60,000 nt of DNA from Apostichopus japonicus (taxonomy: Eukaryota; Echinodermata; Holothuroidea; Aspidochirotida; Stichopodidae): contig NC_092565.1 of NCBI RefSeq assembly GCF_037975245.1, forward strand, positions 19,573,999 through 19,633,998, in the 5' to 3' direction. Position 1 is the stretch's first letter. The number at the start of each line of letters is the position of its first letter. This document shows, in pieces, positions 11,386 through 24,615 of the stretch. The notes below the pieces were generated by a model. The model was not told the DNA's origin. It saw nothing but the letters and a program-made list of their open reading frames with translations, and did no database searches. The position numbers and the translations under genes are program-made.

Positions 11386-13331
11386 TCAGTTATTATCAAA
11401 TGCAATCTTACGTTGAGGAATATTTTGGAGACAAGTTGCAAATTGCATGAAAAGCAAATACAAAGAAACTCCCTAATCACCCCTTTCACCTCCCATTTGC
11501 CTTGATGTTGTCATGGTTTCTGAGCTGAGTCACTGCAGTGGAAGGGTCTTTTGTTAACTTCAGACCAGTAACTCAGTTCCCTGATGTACAGTCAAATCCT
11601 TGATTTCTTTGTAATGTCTGTACCTACTTGCAAAGTGTGTGTTTGTTGACAAAGTAAATGAAACAGTTTGTGTAAACAGGATAACCGTACATTTGGTCCT
11701 TATGTTCCATTTTTCCCTGTGAAATTGTTTCTTTGTTTTTGTTTGTATGTTGTCATGGTTCCAGTAATGTTACATTTGGTATTGGCCTGCCAGATCTTTC
11801 TTTTCCTTTTTTGTTTTCTGTTTGTGGGAGGATGGGGAAGGTGGGGGCATGTTGGAGGGGGGTGGGGGAGGAAATAGAGGGATTGATCTGCACATTTCCT
11901 GTCTTCAGTGCTCTAGATTTAGCAATTACATTAATTGATGAATTTGGTAAAGAATATTAATGCCATTATTGTATTTTACTGTAAAATGGTGAGATAAATT
12001 GATGGTTTGTTACAAATAGGGTAAAAAAAAAACTTCAGGCTACAGAAGTGGGGTTTGTTAAAGTGACTAGTAAATCATTTTTGGCTATTAACCATACTGA
12101 TTTACCACCTTATGCCTAGAAAATTTTATTAAAGGAAACTTATAATGCTGTCATTAGCCATAGTGTATAAAGCAGTAAAAGGTATGTCACAATTTGGTCC
12201 CCTCCCCCACCCCACCACCAACAACAACCTTATTTGGCATACCTTTAGTAATCAAAATCTGCTGGTTTAACTTTATAACCTACATTAAGAAGAAAGTGTA
12301 TGATCAATATTGTATTTAATAATTGCGATATGTGCTACCTTCAAAATTGTAAATATGAACTGCGTCAATCGTTATTCGTGGAAAATAGATCTTTTTTTTC
12401 AGCAATAAAATATTGTTCAAAGGATAAGTACCACCTACAGAGAAAAAACAGAGACATTATTTTAATTTATTTTGAAGTTATCTGGCATTATACTGTTAGA
12501 AGATGTTAAAGGAACTTTTTGAAAAAAACTTGAGTAGTGCCAGACAAAAATTGTTTCAGTTAGTTTAGTGGTTGGAGCTTGGATTTGGAAAAAAAAAGAA
12601 GAATTGTCTGAAGCATTTGCATTCCCATTCACAGAATCAATTCCTAGATCTCATAACATTGGTCCTTGGCAGTGAACATGGATGGTGGGTGGGTGCATCA
12701 TTGGAAAGTTTTGCAAGTTAACAAGCATACAATTGTTTATGGCAAAATAAATCAAAACTACAGCTATGAAATGTTCCCCAAAGGTAATGAGGTCGGTAAC
12801 TTTGCATGAATAGAATCCGCATGTGTGACCTGATTAATTCACTATGGCTTCGGCTTTGAGTACAACGATTCTATATGCTGCCATGTTGAACGAATCAAAC
12901 CGTTAATTAAAGCAATTATCGACTTTGTAATCCCAGCTTGATAGTCATTAATTACTGAGTTGGGTCCCCAGCCCCTCACAAATTTCCATTCGGTAAGAGT
13001 GAATCCATAGTTTTTTTCCTTTCGGGAAACTAAAAAGACAAACACTGCCTGAGGTTTGATATGCAGCCACTAATTAGGTTGTTGAGAATTCTGTATATAT
13101 GTGAAGTCTGTATATACAGATTTTTCCTGCTTAAAATGTTGCCAGGTACACTATTACTTCAGGCTCAGATACTTTCAGAAACCAAGTAATAGTACCCAAG
13201 AAAAGTTTGCATTTTAGTTGACTTTGATCTGTTGATCCTTCTCTCTCCCTCCCTACAGAGAGCTGTTGAATTTGATAAAATTCATCATTTTCACGTAATT
13301 TATTGTTGTTTTCTCCGTATTTTTGGCTCAG
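11386..13331 (+). other. non-coding, probably intron or upstream region of the coiled-coil gene
   Basis: No convincing exon was found. It holds a G-rich tract (about 11824-11880), a pyrimidine/CA-rich tract near 12200-12230 and AT-rich sequence. The acceptor of the next exon follows at 13331, so an upstream exon must lie here or further left. Confidence 0.45.
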
Positions 13332-15612
13332 AACGAAAAGATTCTTGATGTAGAGAGCCAGCTTGCTCTGTGTCAGAGGGAACTGGCAATGGCAGATTTG
13401 AATATACGAATTCAGCAACAGAACTACCTGGAGAAGGAGAAAGAATGTGAAAAAATTAAAGAAATCCGAGACCTAATGGTGAGACCACTGTTTTCAGATA
13501 AATTTGCATATGGATAGGAACGAGGATGGAATTGCTAATTTACCTTGTTCAGTTAATGACAGATAAACCCTTTTGTTTGCTTGTACAATGTTTAATGTAG
13601 ATCATGAACAAAGATTGCAAAGGAAAACAATTACATATCATATTTGATTATAACCTTTGATATAAACAAATTTGCTATAATACATTGTTACACTTCTTGG
13701 AATGCAAATTTCATTAAAAGACAACCCTCCCCCTTCCCCCCCCCCCCCTCTAAATTTGCCTGCAGAAAAGTACAATGGAGTTTTTATTTGCAACATCCGC
13801 ATAGCGTTTGGAACTTTGTTTGAACTATTATTCTGATCTCGCACTATCGTGCACTCGATCAAAGTTGTACAACTAAACAAACTCCAGTACTTCAAAATGT
13901 ATTCCCCTTTGGAGAGATTATGGCTGAAGATATCCAGGCCAGGTTGAATTACACTAGGTTATTAAAGGTTCCAACATTCAGGAAGAGTTGCCCACTTTTC
14001 CTGCGTAACAGTTACGAATATTTGCACAGATATGCGTTATAAGCATGCATGTAACGCATTAAGAATGAAAGCATATTTAGTCCATCTTGTCACAGTAATA
14101 TCTGTTATGAATTGCATTGCTTCTACAAAAGAAACTAGTTTCAAACAGATAACAAGTTTTAACACAGTCAATGTACTGGCTGCTTATACATATAAGTACA
14201 CTGTAACAGTCAGTTGTTGCATGTACTACCAATGTTACTTTATTTAGCAGTTTGCATTAAGCTGCAATGATGCAGCAGATTTTGTAACGAACTAAATAGC
14301 ATTGCGAAAGATCAAAGTTGAATACACATTGCTGGGGACTTTTTTTTTTTAGTCCTTTGTTACAAAAACAATAACTTTTGACCAATCCGTAACCATGACA
14401 CTTTTCTTGATGTTTTGTTTCGATAAGTGTTTTTAACCCCAATGAACAGCTAGTGATTCATTCACAACAACAAACACCTATTTTGAAATGAACATTTGTT
14501 TTTGTTTTTTTTGTTCCCAGCTGGACAACAAAGACAAGGAACTTCAAGATGCAAGAGATCTTATCGAAGACCTAAAACGTCAAAACCGTCTTCTCTCAAA
14601 GGAGATCAACAAATCTGAAGTAAGTACACTAGTGAAAAAATTGACAGTCGCATGACGAGATATTTTTCCTGATCACAAATCTCTGGGGTGTTGAGGGGTG
14701 GGGGACATTATGAGAGACTTTTTGTCACCCTACAATGAGCTTTAAAGAAAAAGGTGTTTTTTTCTTCCGGCCAAGAAAAAGGAAAATAAAATAAATGTAT
14801 GCCATGTAATAGAAAATGCTTAATATTTAAATATGAGACCTGTTGTCATTAAGATCAGAGCGTAACTTAGTGATAGTATCACTTGCAATTTACTTTTGTT
14901 GCATTAAATATGTCTCATCCCTGTTCCTCCCCCTCCCTTTCCACCCTACGCCCCTCTCCGCTCTCTTCTCTCATTCATAACGGAACGATGAATATCAACC
15001 AATGGGTGTTTGTGATTGTAATGTTATTCATTTGGGCTTTACAGAGGATGTTATTCTTCTTACTGCCTTTATACAGTGCAATGTAATCTTGAAGAATGCA
15101 AAATTGGTCCATAATAGTTGCAAAGATATATATTTATAAGACCAGACTATCCTGTTAGTATTTTCTCTAGCAAATAAACTTTATAGCCTTTCAAACTGGT
15201 CACTAAAATATGACTTCATGTTATTCTCTGACATACCATCTTTGGTATATTTCTCACCTCTTTGGCATAGATTCATAGTCATCACAATTAGCAATCCTAT
15301 CAACTAATCTTTTTTTTCTTCTCGGTACTTACTATTCTCTGCTAGGAACCTGTGGTTGAGCTTGAACAATCCCAAGAGGATCTCAGCCGCATAGAGGAAG
15401 CAACCAGCTCTGCTGAGGAAGATCTCAGCCAGATGGAGGAAGCCACCAGCTCTGCAGAGGAAGAATGTTGTCCGTATTGTCAGTGCCTTATACCCGTCTC
15501 TCAAGGATGGACATTTCACTTCGACAACTGTCCTGATAGCCTCATGTGGCGTGGGTATGACACCAATCACTTGGGTTATTACCAGAGAGTCTCCTCCATA
15601 AGAGGACCATGA
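13332..15612 (+). CDS. coiled-coil protein with C-terminal C2HC zinc finger, last three exons
   Basis: Exons 13332-13478, 14521-14619 and 15346-15612 join in phase 0, with AG acceptors and GTGAGA and GTAAGT donors, giving 170 residues to a TGA stop. Exons 1 and 2 are highly charged helical sequence ('QLALCQRELAMADLNIRIQQ', 'KELQDARDLIEDLKRQNRLL') typical of a coiled coil. Exon 3 begins with an acidic stretch containing a 14-residue tandem duplication (DLSRIEEATSSAEE / DLSQMEEATSSAEE), then CPYC-x12-H-x3-C, a C2HC finger. The spacing matches the ubiquitin-binding fingers of NEMO/optineurin and is close to UBZ4. A 26-residue tail follows, longer than in NEMO or optineurin. An adaptor with ubiquitin binding is plausible but inferred. 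The 5' exons were not found. Confidence 0.72.
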
Positions 15613-16244
15613 TAGCTTTATATGTGTAATGCCCACAGACATTTCCATTGTGCATTCAAACCCTGAATTTGTGCACACAGCCAGCTGGGATTTTTTACGC
15701 GAGGTTTCACTTTTGACCTACAAACTTTATCCCAAAGGTGGACTTTGTTGATAGACGGATTGTTTGTTGGAAGATGGACTTTTGTCGGAAGATGGAAGAC
15801 GTTATGTCAACCCAGTGTAAACCGTTTGACTGTATTATCTATTTCTTATTCTTAACTTGAATTGATGGAGCTATCCCTCCTCCCCCTTCCTCCACCAAGA
15901 CAAGAACACTTCCAAGACCTGTGGTGGTATTTAATACCAGATATCAAACCATCGATATTTCCAGGCAGATGCCCATATTTATATATCGGCCATGCTAATT
16001 TGCATGTTTTTTTTTTATTTATTTTTTATTTAAAGTAACAAAGTGTTTGAGCTTTTTTTGCACAAAATGTTGTTTAATGTTAGTTCTGAGCAATGTGCTG
16101 TGTAGTCATGGGACATTTTGATGGTAAAGGTACCATGTGCAATTCGTTATAGAAGTGCATGGCAAGAACAGACTTTGTGGTTGCTGGATGGTATTCCCAG
16201 AAAAAACCATCGATTGTGATGTGTACTTTCCCATATAGTGTACG
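15613..16244 (+). other. probable 3' UTR of the coiled-coil gene
   Basis: AT-rich sequence after the TGA, with T-runs near 16007-16030. No AATAAA closely follows the stop; the next ones downstream are near 18065 and 18345. The transcript end is therefore not determined. Confidence 0.4.
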
Positions 16245-16916
16245 ACCTAGGTACAAAGTACCATAAATAGGTGGTATAGATAGAGATGTACATGATGCTG
16301 TCATATAGACATATGCATGTAACAAGGGGGTATGCTGACCTGTTAGAATGCAATCTCACTCCCCCAACCACCCCACCCCAACCACCCCTACATTAGATGC
16401 TCTAATCTCACTCCCTCAAAGTACCATACATAGGTGGTATAGATAGAGATGTACATGATGCTGTCATATAGACATATGCATGTAACAAGGTGGTATGCTG
16501 ACCTGTTAGAATGCAATCTCACTCCCCCAACCACCCCACCCCAACCACCCCTACATTAGATGCTCTAATCTCACTCCCTCAAAGTACCATACATAGGTGG
16601 TATAGATAGAGATGTACATGATGCTGTCATATAGACATATGCATGTAACAAGGTGGTATGCTGACCTGTTAGAATGCAATCTCACTCCCCCAACCACCCC
16701 ACCCCTACATTAGATGCTCTAATCTCACTCCCTCAAAGTACCATACATAGGTGGTATAGATAGAGATGTACATGATGCTGTCATATAGACATATGCATGT
16801 AACAAGGGGGTATGCTGACCTGTTAGAATGCAATCTCACACCCCCAACCACCCCACCCCCAATCCCCAACCACCCCACCCCCATCCACATTAGATGTTCT
16901 AATATCACTCCCTCAA
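16245..16916 (+). repeat. 163-bp tandem repeat, four copies
   Basis: The marker 'taggtggtat' occurs at 16268, 16431, 16594 and 16748. Copies 1 and 2 are 163 bases; copy 3 is 154 because one 9-base CCCCAACCA-type block is missing. Each unit ends in a C-rich 'ccaaccaccccacccc' tract and 'attagatgctctaatctcac'. It lies just downstream of the coiled-coil gene, perhaps in its 3' UTR. Confidence 0.93.
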
Positions 16917-17443
16917 AGGCATTACTGGAGTCATTCGCTGCTAAAAACTTTGTTCCAAGCCTGTCCGACTTTGCAAAGGTATGTAAGTTGGTTCTATATA
17001 CCTGGAATGTATGTTGTGAATTCCCAATAGGAAGTGTGTTCACTGGCAAAGGTAGCAATCTGGGGATGACATGATTCTGTGGTGGGGGGGGGGGGTGGGG
17101 TACCCAACTAAAAGATGTGTTTGGATGTTACATTGCAACAAGCTATTTCAGTCAAGCGCATAAACACCTCTTGCTTCTATGATGACAATTAAAACACATG
17201 CCATGTTTTCTTGTGACTTTTAATTCCCCCAAAAATCTGCAACTGGAAACTAATTGATTGAAGGAATGTTTGCTATATATTGACAGGTATTTCTGGATCT
17301 GATCTGATTTGTTTTTTTTGTCAAGATAAAGAAAATGTAGACTAATTTTTGTCTGTTCTTCTATTAGGACTTTCAAAATTTATTGTTACTAGTTTAATCT
17401 TTCACTTGCCAAAATTTTATGTATGTAGAAAGAAAACAAAGCT

Positions 17444-17794
17444 AATATCAACTAATTAGTGTTGCCTTTATATAATATCAACTAATTAGTGTTGCCTTTA
17501 TATAATATCAACTAATTAGTGTTGCCTTTATATAATATCAACTAATTAGTGTTGCCTTTATATAATATCAACTAATTAGTGTTGCCTTTATATAATATCA
17601 ACTAATTAGTGTTGCCTTTATATAATATCAACTAATTAGTGTTGCCTTTATATAATATCAACTAATTAGTGTTGCCTTTATATAATATCAACTAATTAGT
17701 GTTGCCTTTATATAATATCAACTAATTAGTGTTGCTTTTATATAATATCAACTAATTAGTGTTGCCTTTATATAATATCAACTAATAAGTGTTG
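17444..17794 (+). repeat. 30-bp minisatellite, about 12 copies
   Basis: The period is exactly 30 bases with almost no divergence: one C-to-T change at about 17736 and a variant last copy at 17781. Each unit contains the palindrome ACTAATTAGT followed by 'gttgcctttatata'. The near identity implies recent expansion. Confidence 0.97.
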
Positions 17795-20494
17795 TTGTTT
17801 GCCACCATGCAGTACATTTTCATTTGTCTTCCAGTTAACTCGGATCACTCAAACGTGAATCCTGTTTATTAACTAACCCCCAAAGTCTCTAGGTCAGATA
17901 CGGTCTTTCCTCCATTGGTGTTGGAATTGACGTCAATCGAATGCCTTATCATAGACCGACGTCAACAGCAAGTGGTGGTGTCATGGTTATCCTATCACCT
18001 TGTTTACTCATATAAGTTCAGTTTGATAGTGTGAAGTGGTTTAGTAGCATGATTAGTTTATGTGCAATAAATTGTTTAATCATCTATATGAAATTTAATA
18101 CCTGGCCGATGATACCTACGTATGTATGTATGATTGTTAGACGGTGTTATTTACCGAATCTTGGACCTGCAAGCTGGCCGTGGTCGGTTTTTGATATTTA
18201 ACAGGGATGCTTCACTGACAAGTGTCAATTGCCAGTATGGTGTGACTCTTGTCAGTCTAAACAAGTCACAGAACAGAGAACCTGAACAACAATATGACCC
18301 ATCATATGAAACAGACAAATCAATCAATCGATTCAATCAATATCAATAAACGTGACAGTCCTTAACCAATGTCAAATGTACCTACTTGCCGAGCGGTCAA
18401 CCCAGTGCCCTGACATGTGCTTCCGATGGACATCATACGAGTTTTCTGTGATATTTTGCAACTATACCTGTGCACATTATATTTGACCAAAGTGCTGAAA
18501 AAGCCTGTGGGGGACCAGTAGAGTTGTATGCATTCTCAAAATCTGCATTTCTATATTTCACTGGGATTTCAATGAGATCTGTGTGTAATGAGACAAAACT
18601 CAGCATTGTTGTTTGCAGAATGTGCAGAATGCATCATGAAACCCTCCATGCTGCACATGATAGCTTTAGTATCCCCTTACAGTTGAGTATATACACAGAC
18701 CTTGTGACAAACAGCAAGCGAGAACTTTAACCCAATTCACACTACAGTTTACATCCGTTGTACAGTTTGAGACTTTGAAAGGGAAAAATCCCTGACCACA
18801 TTCGCTATAGGATGCGATTTGTTGGAACTATTGGTGGCACTGACCTTTATCTTGCACTGTTCAAGCAAAGTCTTGTTATGTGTTGGGTTAAAGGTTAAAA
18901 TTATATATTAAATATCAGAGAATGGAGCAATCCATTACATGAGACACTATTGGATTATTGCACAAAGTGAGGATTGTCAAAAATGCCAACAAATTTAAAC
19001 TTTTCAGATCTTCTTTATGTATATGATAAAAACCTCAACAAAAAGAAGTAGGAACAAAAAATGTCATGGCACAATATTAGTAATGTAATATAATCTTTGT
19101 TGTCAAATAGATAGTTAAGGCTTTTTTGTATATATTTATATTTGGCCATTGTTGCCAAAAAATGAAGCTTTTTAATGTGCAAATAATCTACAACTGTAAT
19201 GTTCTATTTTTTGTTAATATAGAGATGAGTAATATTGTTAGAATGTGTGCTTCTATACAGTGGTTGAGAACTGTGAGGAGGGGTACACAGATTTTTAGTC
19301 AAATTTAAACTTAAATAGATGCTAAATATGATATCAGTTATTATGTAGTCTTTGAGATAATGAAGATATTTTAAACGTACTTCATTAGTTACTTCCTCCT
19401 TCCTTTTCCCCCTCCTCCTCCCCCCCCACCCAACTGGGCCAGAGGAAAAATATTTTCTGCCTGCCTTTGTTATAAAAACCTGAGTGGACATCACAAACAA
19501 GCAGGAGTCTGAAAATTGTGAATTTGTCATACACACAGAATTGAACGCTAAGAGGACATGATGTTGGAGATGTATAGAAGATGAGGAGGTTGAGGATGAA
19601 AGGGGGGGGGGTGAGAGGTATGGGAGAGGGGAGGATAATCTGAAACTTGTACAGATTTCACAGGCATATTCATATATCGTTGAATTTAAGAAAGTTCTAT
19701 TTTATATTACGACATGAAATAAATGAAAAATGGGCCAAATAGTTTGTTTATTGTACCTTTGTTATTTCAGGAATGAATATTTGAAGAAAAAACAACATGA
19801 CAAACTAAGTCAAACTTCTTCTTGCTTCAGGTACCATGCAACATGCAAATGGTTTTTGTAAGAGATACAGATTTTGTGTACAATTAACAACAAAATGTTG
19901 TTTGCTAATATAAAATGATTTTACTCAGCATTTGTAATACATAGTTGTAAATCCCTACATCAAAATGTTATTATTACCATTGAGAAAGAAAAGAAAAAGA
20001 TTGCTTTTAATATTTATTTATTAAGATCCTTCAATGTATAAATATCATTAGTCATCACAATTCCAATCTAGTACCCAGATACCTCTATTTAATAGAGAAA
20101 GGGGGAAAAAATGGCAGAAAAACAAGTAGTTAATGAGTGCTTCATTATCATTTATCAATGCAAAATACCTACAAATGATTATGCATGATTATACATATGC
20201 ATATATATATTTAATATTCAGATGTTCACTTCCTGTTGCAAAAGTGCTCGATACAGTAGAGCAAGTACATAATATATATAGTATACCTATACGATAAGTA
20301 ATGTTGTTACTCAAGTTTCATGCCTGCTGTGTGCGGCGATCATCAGACAACTGGACGTAAACATCCGTGAATGTGACCTGAACATGTTATTTCTTCCTAG
20401 CACGGTCGGGGGGGGGGGGGGGGTTTGTTGACATGGGGACACTTTGAGATGAGCTCTGTTTTTTTATTTTTTATACTGTCCTTGGTACGTATAA

Positions 20495-20543
<49 letters not shown>

Positions 20544-23500
20544 CCTATATAGGAATGTTCATCATTATAAGAATGTTCAACAGTAAGAAAATGTAAATAA
20601 AATATAATATCCAACAGTACTCAAGAATATATGTCTTTCTTTGTTGAACCATCGTGCCTCATGTAATGTTTACACCAAATCAGTCCATTTTTTAAACCAT
20701 ACGAAAAAGCGAAACAACTTGATGAAATATGACCCTGCAAAATGAGCACAAAAGTCACACAATGCTACCCTCCATAACTTTCAAATGTGGTCTCTAGATA
20801 CTCATGACCTAATATAACACTCCCCTTCCCCCTCTCCCTTGCCCCTCCCCCACTCGTTCCCCTACATGTTAGTTTTATGACCAAAACACGGGTAAATGAT
20901 AGGCATATCCATACACATATTTTTTCCCCAACAACATGATTTTATCCACATAACCTTTTGGCATTCTATTATGCATCAAACTGTTAATTGCTTTAATCTG
21001 AGCGGAAATTTTACTGTAATACATATCCTGTATTGTCTTGTGACTAGGATTTCACTGATCTGATGAGTCGCAATATCCATTGGTTTTAGTATACCACAAC
21101 CTGCATTCAAACGTGGTCCTGTTTTGGGAGTTTTTTTTCTTTCTTTCTATAAATATATCTCAACTGAATGACTGACAGTCATGGGTGGAGCTGATGATAT
21201 AACCGAGCGATCATAAAAAAAGAGAATAAAAAATATATGCTATTCTAAGAAAAAGTACACAATCAGGGAAATTTGACGTAAATAGAATTTCTGAGTAATA
21301 TCGTTTGGGTTGTTTCTATTGTGCGTAAAACCAGGGAGTTGATATGGAACAACTCCCTGGTAAAACCTTTTTTTTAGTACCAACAGTAAGTTAACAGTAT
21401 CAGCTAAAGGAATTGTGCACAACAACCAGATTGAAAAAAAAATTTTTTAAAAAAATTTTTTTTTACACCTTTCTAAAAAAATAACAATAAAGCAAGTCCA
21501 CAATTAGTTATAATGAAAGACAAATAATCTTTCAGCTGCCAGTTAATAAACGTTAATCAACTGTGCATGGTTTGGGCACACAAAGGCACAGATGTATAGT
21601 ATATATATGTGACCACAAACAGTTGCCATTCTTTAAACATGCCATGACAACCACATAAACAAAAACACATAAACAAAAACAAAATGATGTAAGTATCGAT
21701 ATCATAATGACCATTTCTTAGTCTCCCGGTAGTTTTCTGGTAAAATGAGCTGAGGATAATAATTTTTTTTATTTTTATTAAATTTTATTATGCAAAAATT
21801 GTAAAATTAAAGAATGGAATAATTGATAGACTACAAAGCTATCGCTGTTCAGTCAGGATTGTCACTTTGTAGAGCACATCACAAACAGAAAAAAAAAGTG
21901 TTGATTAAATAAGCTAACTATTTATTTGTAACCACCTGAAAAGAGATTCCTGTGCATTGATCAATATCATGGCTCTACATATTTTATCGTTTCACTTTTG
22001 GGCGTAAACAACTTTTCGAGAGGAAGCATGTTGTTGCTTTCGATTATTCACGAAGATATCTTGTTGCGTCTGGACGTGCAACTTCCTTTCCCTCGTCAAT
22101 TTAAAAAGAAATTAAAATACAAAATTGATCAACATTTTCCAGTATCAGTAAAAATCTTACATAGTTATGATGCAACTGACATGAGAGTTTGTTAATACCC
22201 ACCACACCAATGCTAGTGAGTTGTAATAAAATGGCAAAGTGATTCATTAACTTCACAAGTTCATTTCATAAATCCTGAAGTTTTGCCTTCAGAAAAATAT
22301 TAACAGATGACTACAACAGAAGGGTAACCTCCAGAAGAGTAACCTTGGAAAGACAAAAAAAATTTGTAGAAAAGTGAGAGAAAAAAAACACATAAAGATA
22401 AATTAGCTTCAGGTAGAATTGCAAAAAGATGCAACATGAAAATGACCAGTGACGATGGTCAAGAGACCTTTTCTTGGTCTGACTTTGATCTTTAATAGCC
22501 TAGTTGCAATTTCATTTTTTCCCCCTCCAAATTAGGAATAGAATTTTGGAGGGAGCTGTTTCAATAATTTTCTTAACTAAAATAAACATCAATTTCAAAT
22601 GTAACATTAAGCCTATTATACTTTAGTTTGATCCTGGAATGAAAAGAAATGGAGGGAAAAAAAGGCAAAAACTGAGAGGCTTTTAAGAAAAGAAAAACCT
22701 TCACTCCCCATGTTTCTTCCCCCTCAACCTCTCCCATCTCATCCCTAATACTCTGGTTTATCTCTTGCCTCTCATCATTCCGATCTACCCCTCCATCTTT
22801 AAATATTCAATGATGTACATTGGAATGTGAAGGGGAAAAAAGGGACTTTTTTTGGAGAGAAAGACCTAGGCTTTTTGTCCCTTTTCCATTTACCCTTCTA
22901 TTTTCTCATCCTCCCTGAATACCAATGCCATCCTCATTTACACTATCTCCTAGTTACCCTCCTTTCTTTGTATACTATTTCAACATTTATAAAATCACAA
23001 CAGGTAACAGGAAAATGATGACTATTAAAGCAATAGACACTAACCATGTTCACTTTGTCACAATCTATAGAAATCAAGAAAGACAATTAACCAGGAAATG
23101 TGATCTGTTTAATAAGACAATTCAAAATGGCACACCAGGAAATGACAAAAAAATTAGGTAAACAAATTTTAAACGTTTGTCAAAATAGAAGGGAAAAAAA
23201 GAGTACCATAAATTTGTGGGACACAAAATTTTCAATACGAGGGTTATATGGTTAATCACCTACCTCCGCATAAACAGGTCTAATCAGATGTTGGTTGTAG
23301 CCAAACACATATATCTTTCTATTTGGATTGCTTGGGTAAACAATTATTTGTGGCTATTACAAATATTACATGTCCGACAAACGCAATGTTAACAAAGCAA
23401 AAAAGGATTAAAAAAAATGCAACTTGTAAGTAAGAGAGAAGTGTATATAATGTTGCCTTTCACATTTCAAATAAATCAAGAATCGAATTATAATTAATGC

Positions 23501-23815
23501 TTAAGTCAGGAATTGAAAGAGAGTAAAACGATAATTATTAAGATGCATGTGTCTAACAAGGATATAACATTAGAACAGGTAGGTGTTCCATATTCTACAA
23601 ACAATTTTTGCACAATTTTGATCTGTGGTGTAAAACTGAAAGACATTGATTTTGTCTTTTAACATTTATATGTCTTATGAATAATTACCATTAAAAAAAT
23701 TACCATTAAAAAAATAACCATTAATAATGGATATATATAACAATATCATTTAATAGGAACAAGGGTAGTACTGATATTTATCATCTTATCGATAGATAAA
23801 CATATCACCAAAGTA
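17795..23815. other. long non-coding stretch
   Basis: No gene is supported. Contents include poly(G) at about 20407-20423, a (TA)n run at about 20497-20540, pyrimidine-rich tracts (19400-19430, 20821-20865, 22700-22760) and short AT-rich ORFs only. 'gacgtcaa' occurs twice near 17930-17965. AATAAA signals at about 18065, 18345 and 19717 could end the upstream gene's transcript, but none is distinctive. Confidence 0.5.
21326..21366. repeat. 12-bp perfect hairpin flanked by TAAAAC
   Basis: Arms ACCAGGGAGTTG (21330-21341) and CAACTCCCTGGT (21350-21361) flank an 8-base loop. TAAAAC occurs in direct orientation on both sides (21326-21331 and 21361-21366), overlapping the arm ends. The hairpin at 35219-35253 has the same layout. 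Confidence 0.8.
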
Positions 23816-24028
23816 TGTATACATATATATATATATATATATCTATATCTATATATATGTATATATATATATATAGTTATATATATATTTATATATATAA
23901 TCTTATAATCTTAATATCGTAGTAATAATACAATTACGATATTTGTGGTTTTCATTTTATGGAGATCACAGCTAAATTTGCCAGTCAATGAAATCAGATA
24001 TATATATATCTATATCTATATATATATA

Positions 24029-24068
<40 letters not shown>

Positions 24069-24076
24069 TATATGTA
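23816..24076. repeat. AT microsatellite blocks
   Basis: (TA)n with TATC interruptions occurs at about 23816-23898 and 24001-24075. They flank a unique segment that recurs at 24531-24610. Confidence 0.9.
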
Positions 24077-24610
24077 TAAATACATGCTCTGGTGTTTATT
24101 TTAGTTGTATTCAGTGTGTTTTTTATGGGGGTTATATATCTATCATTAAAATGAGAAACCCTCTGAAGTATTCCCATAAGAATGTCACCTTGTATTAAAG
24201 TAGACTACAAACAAAACAACTGTATCAACTGAAAAAGTAAACATGGTAACCAAGCACTAGTTGTCTACAAACAAGTGTTGCTTCCACAAAATACTTCCTG
24301 GTTTGAGTAATCCTTACTCAGAATTCCCAGTAATTCTTATGAACGCTTCTGTGGTTTCTAATTAAAAACTTGAACTAATTCAAACCTAGCTTAACCACAG
24401 ACATCCAAAACTGGTCCTTCACAATCATCCAGGCATTAGAGTAACCGCGATAAACAAGCTTGTCAGTGTTGACAGAGTGTCTTATTTTTTTCTATGATGT
24501 AAGTAGGAATTCACCTTCTGTAATTATCATAGTAATAATACAATTACGATATTTGTGGTTTTCATTTTATGGAGATCACAGCTAAAATTTGTCAGTCAAT
24601 GAAATCAGAT
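23921..24610 (+). repeat. 80-bp direct duplication 610 bases apart
   Basis: The segment from 'agtaataata' to 'aatcagat' at 23921-23999 is repeated at 24531-24610 with a one-base indel and one substitution. The second copy lies directly beside the hAT element at 24624. Confidence 0.9.
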
Positions 24611-24615
24611 TGGAG

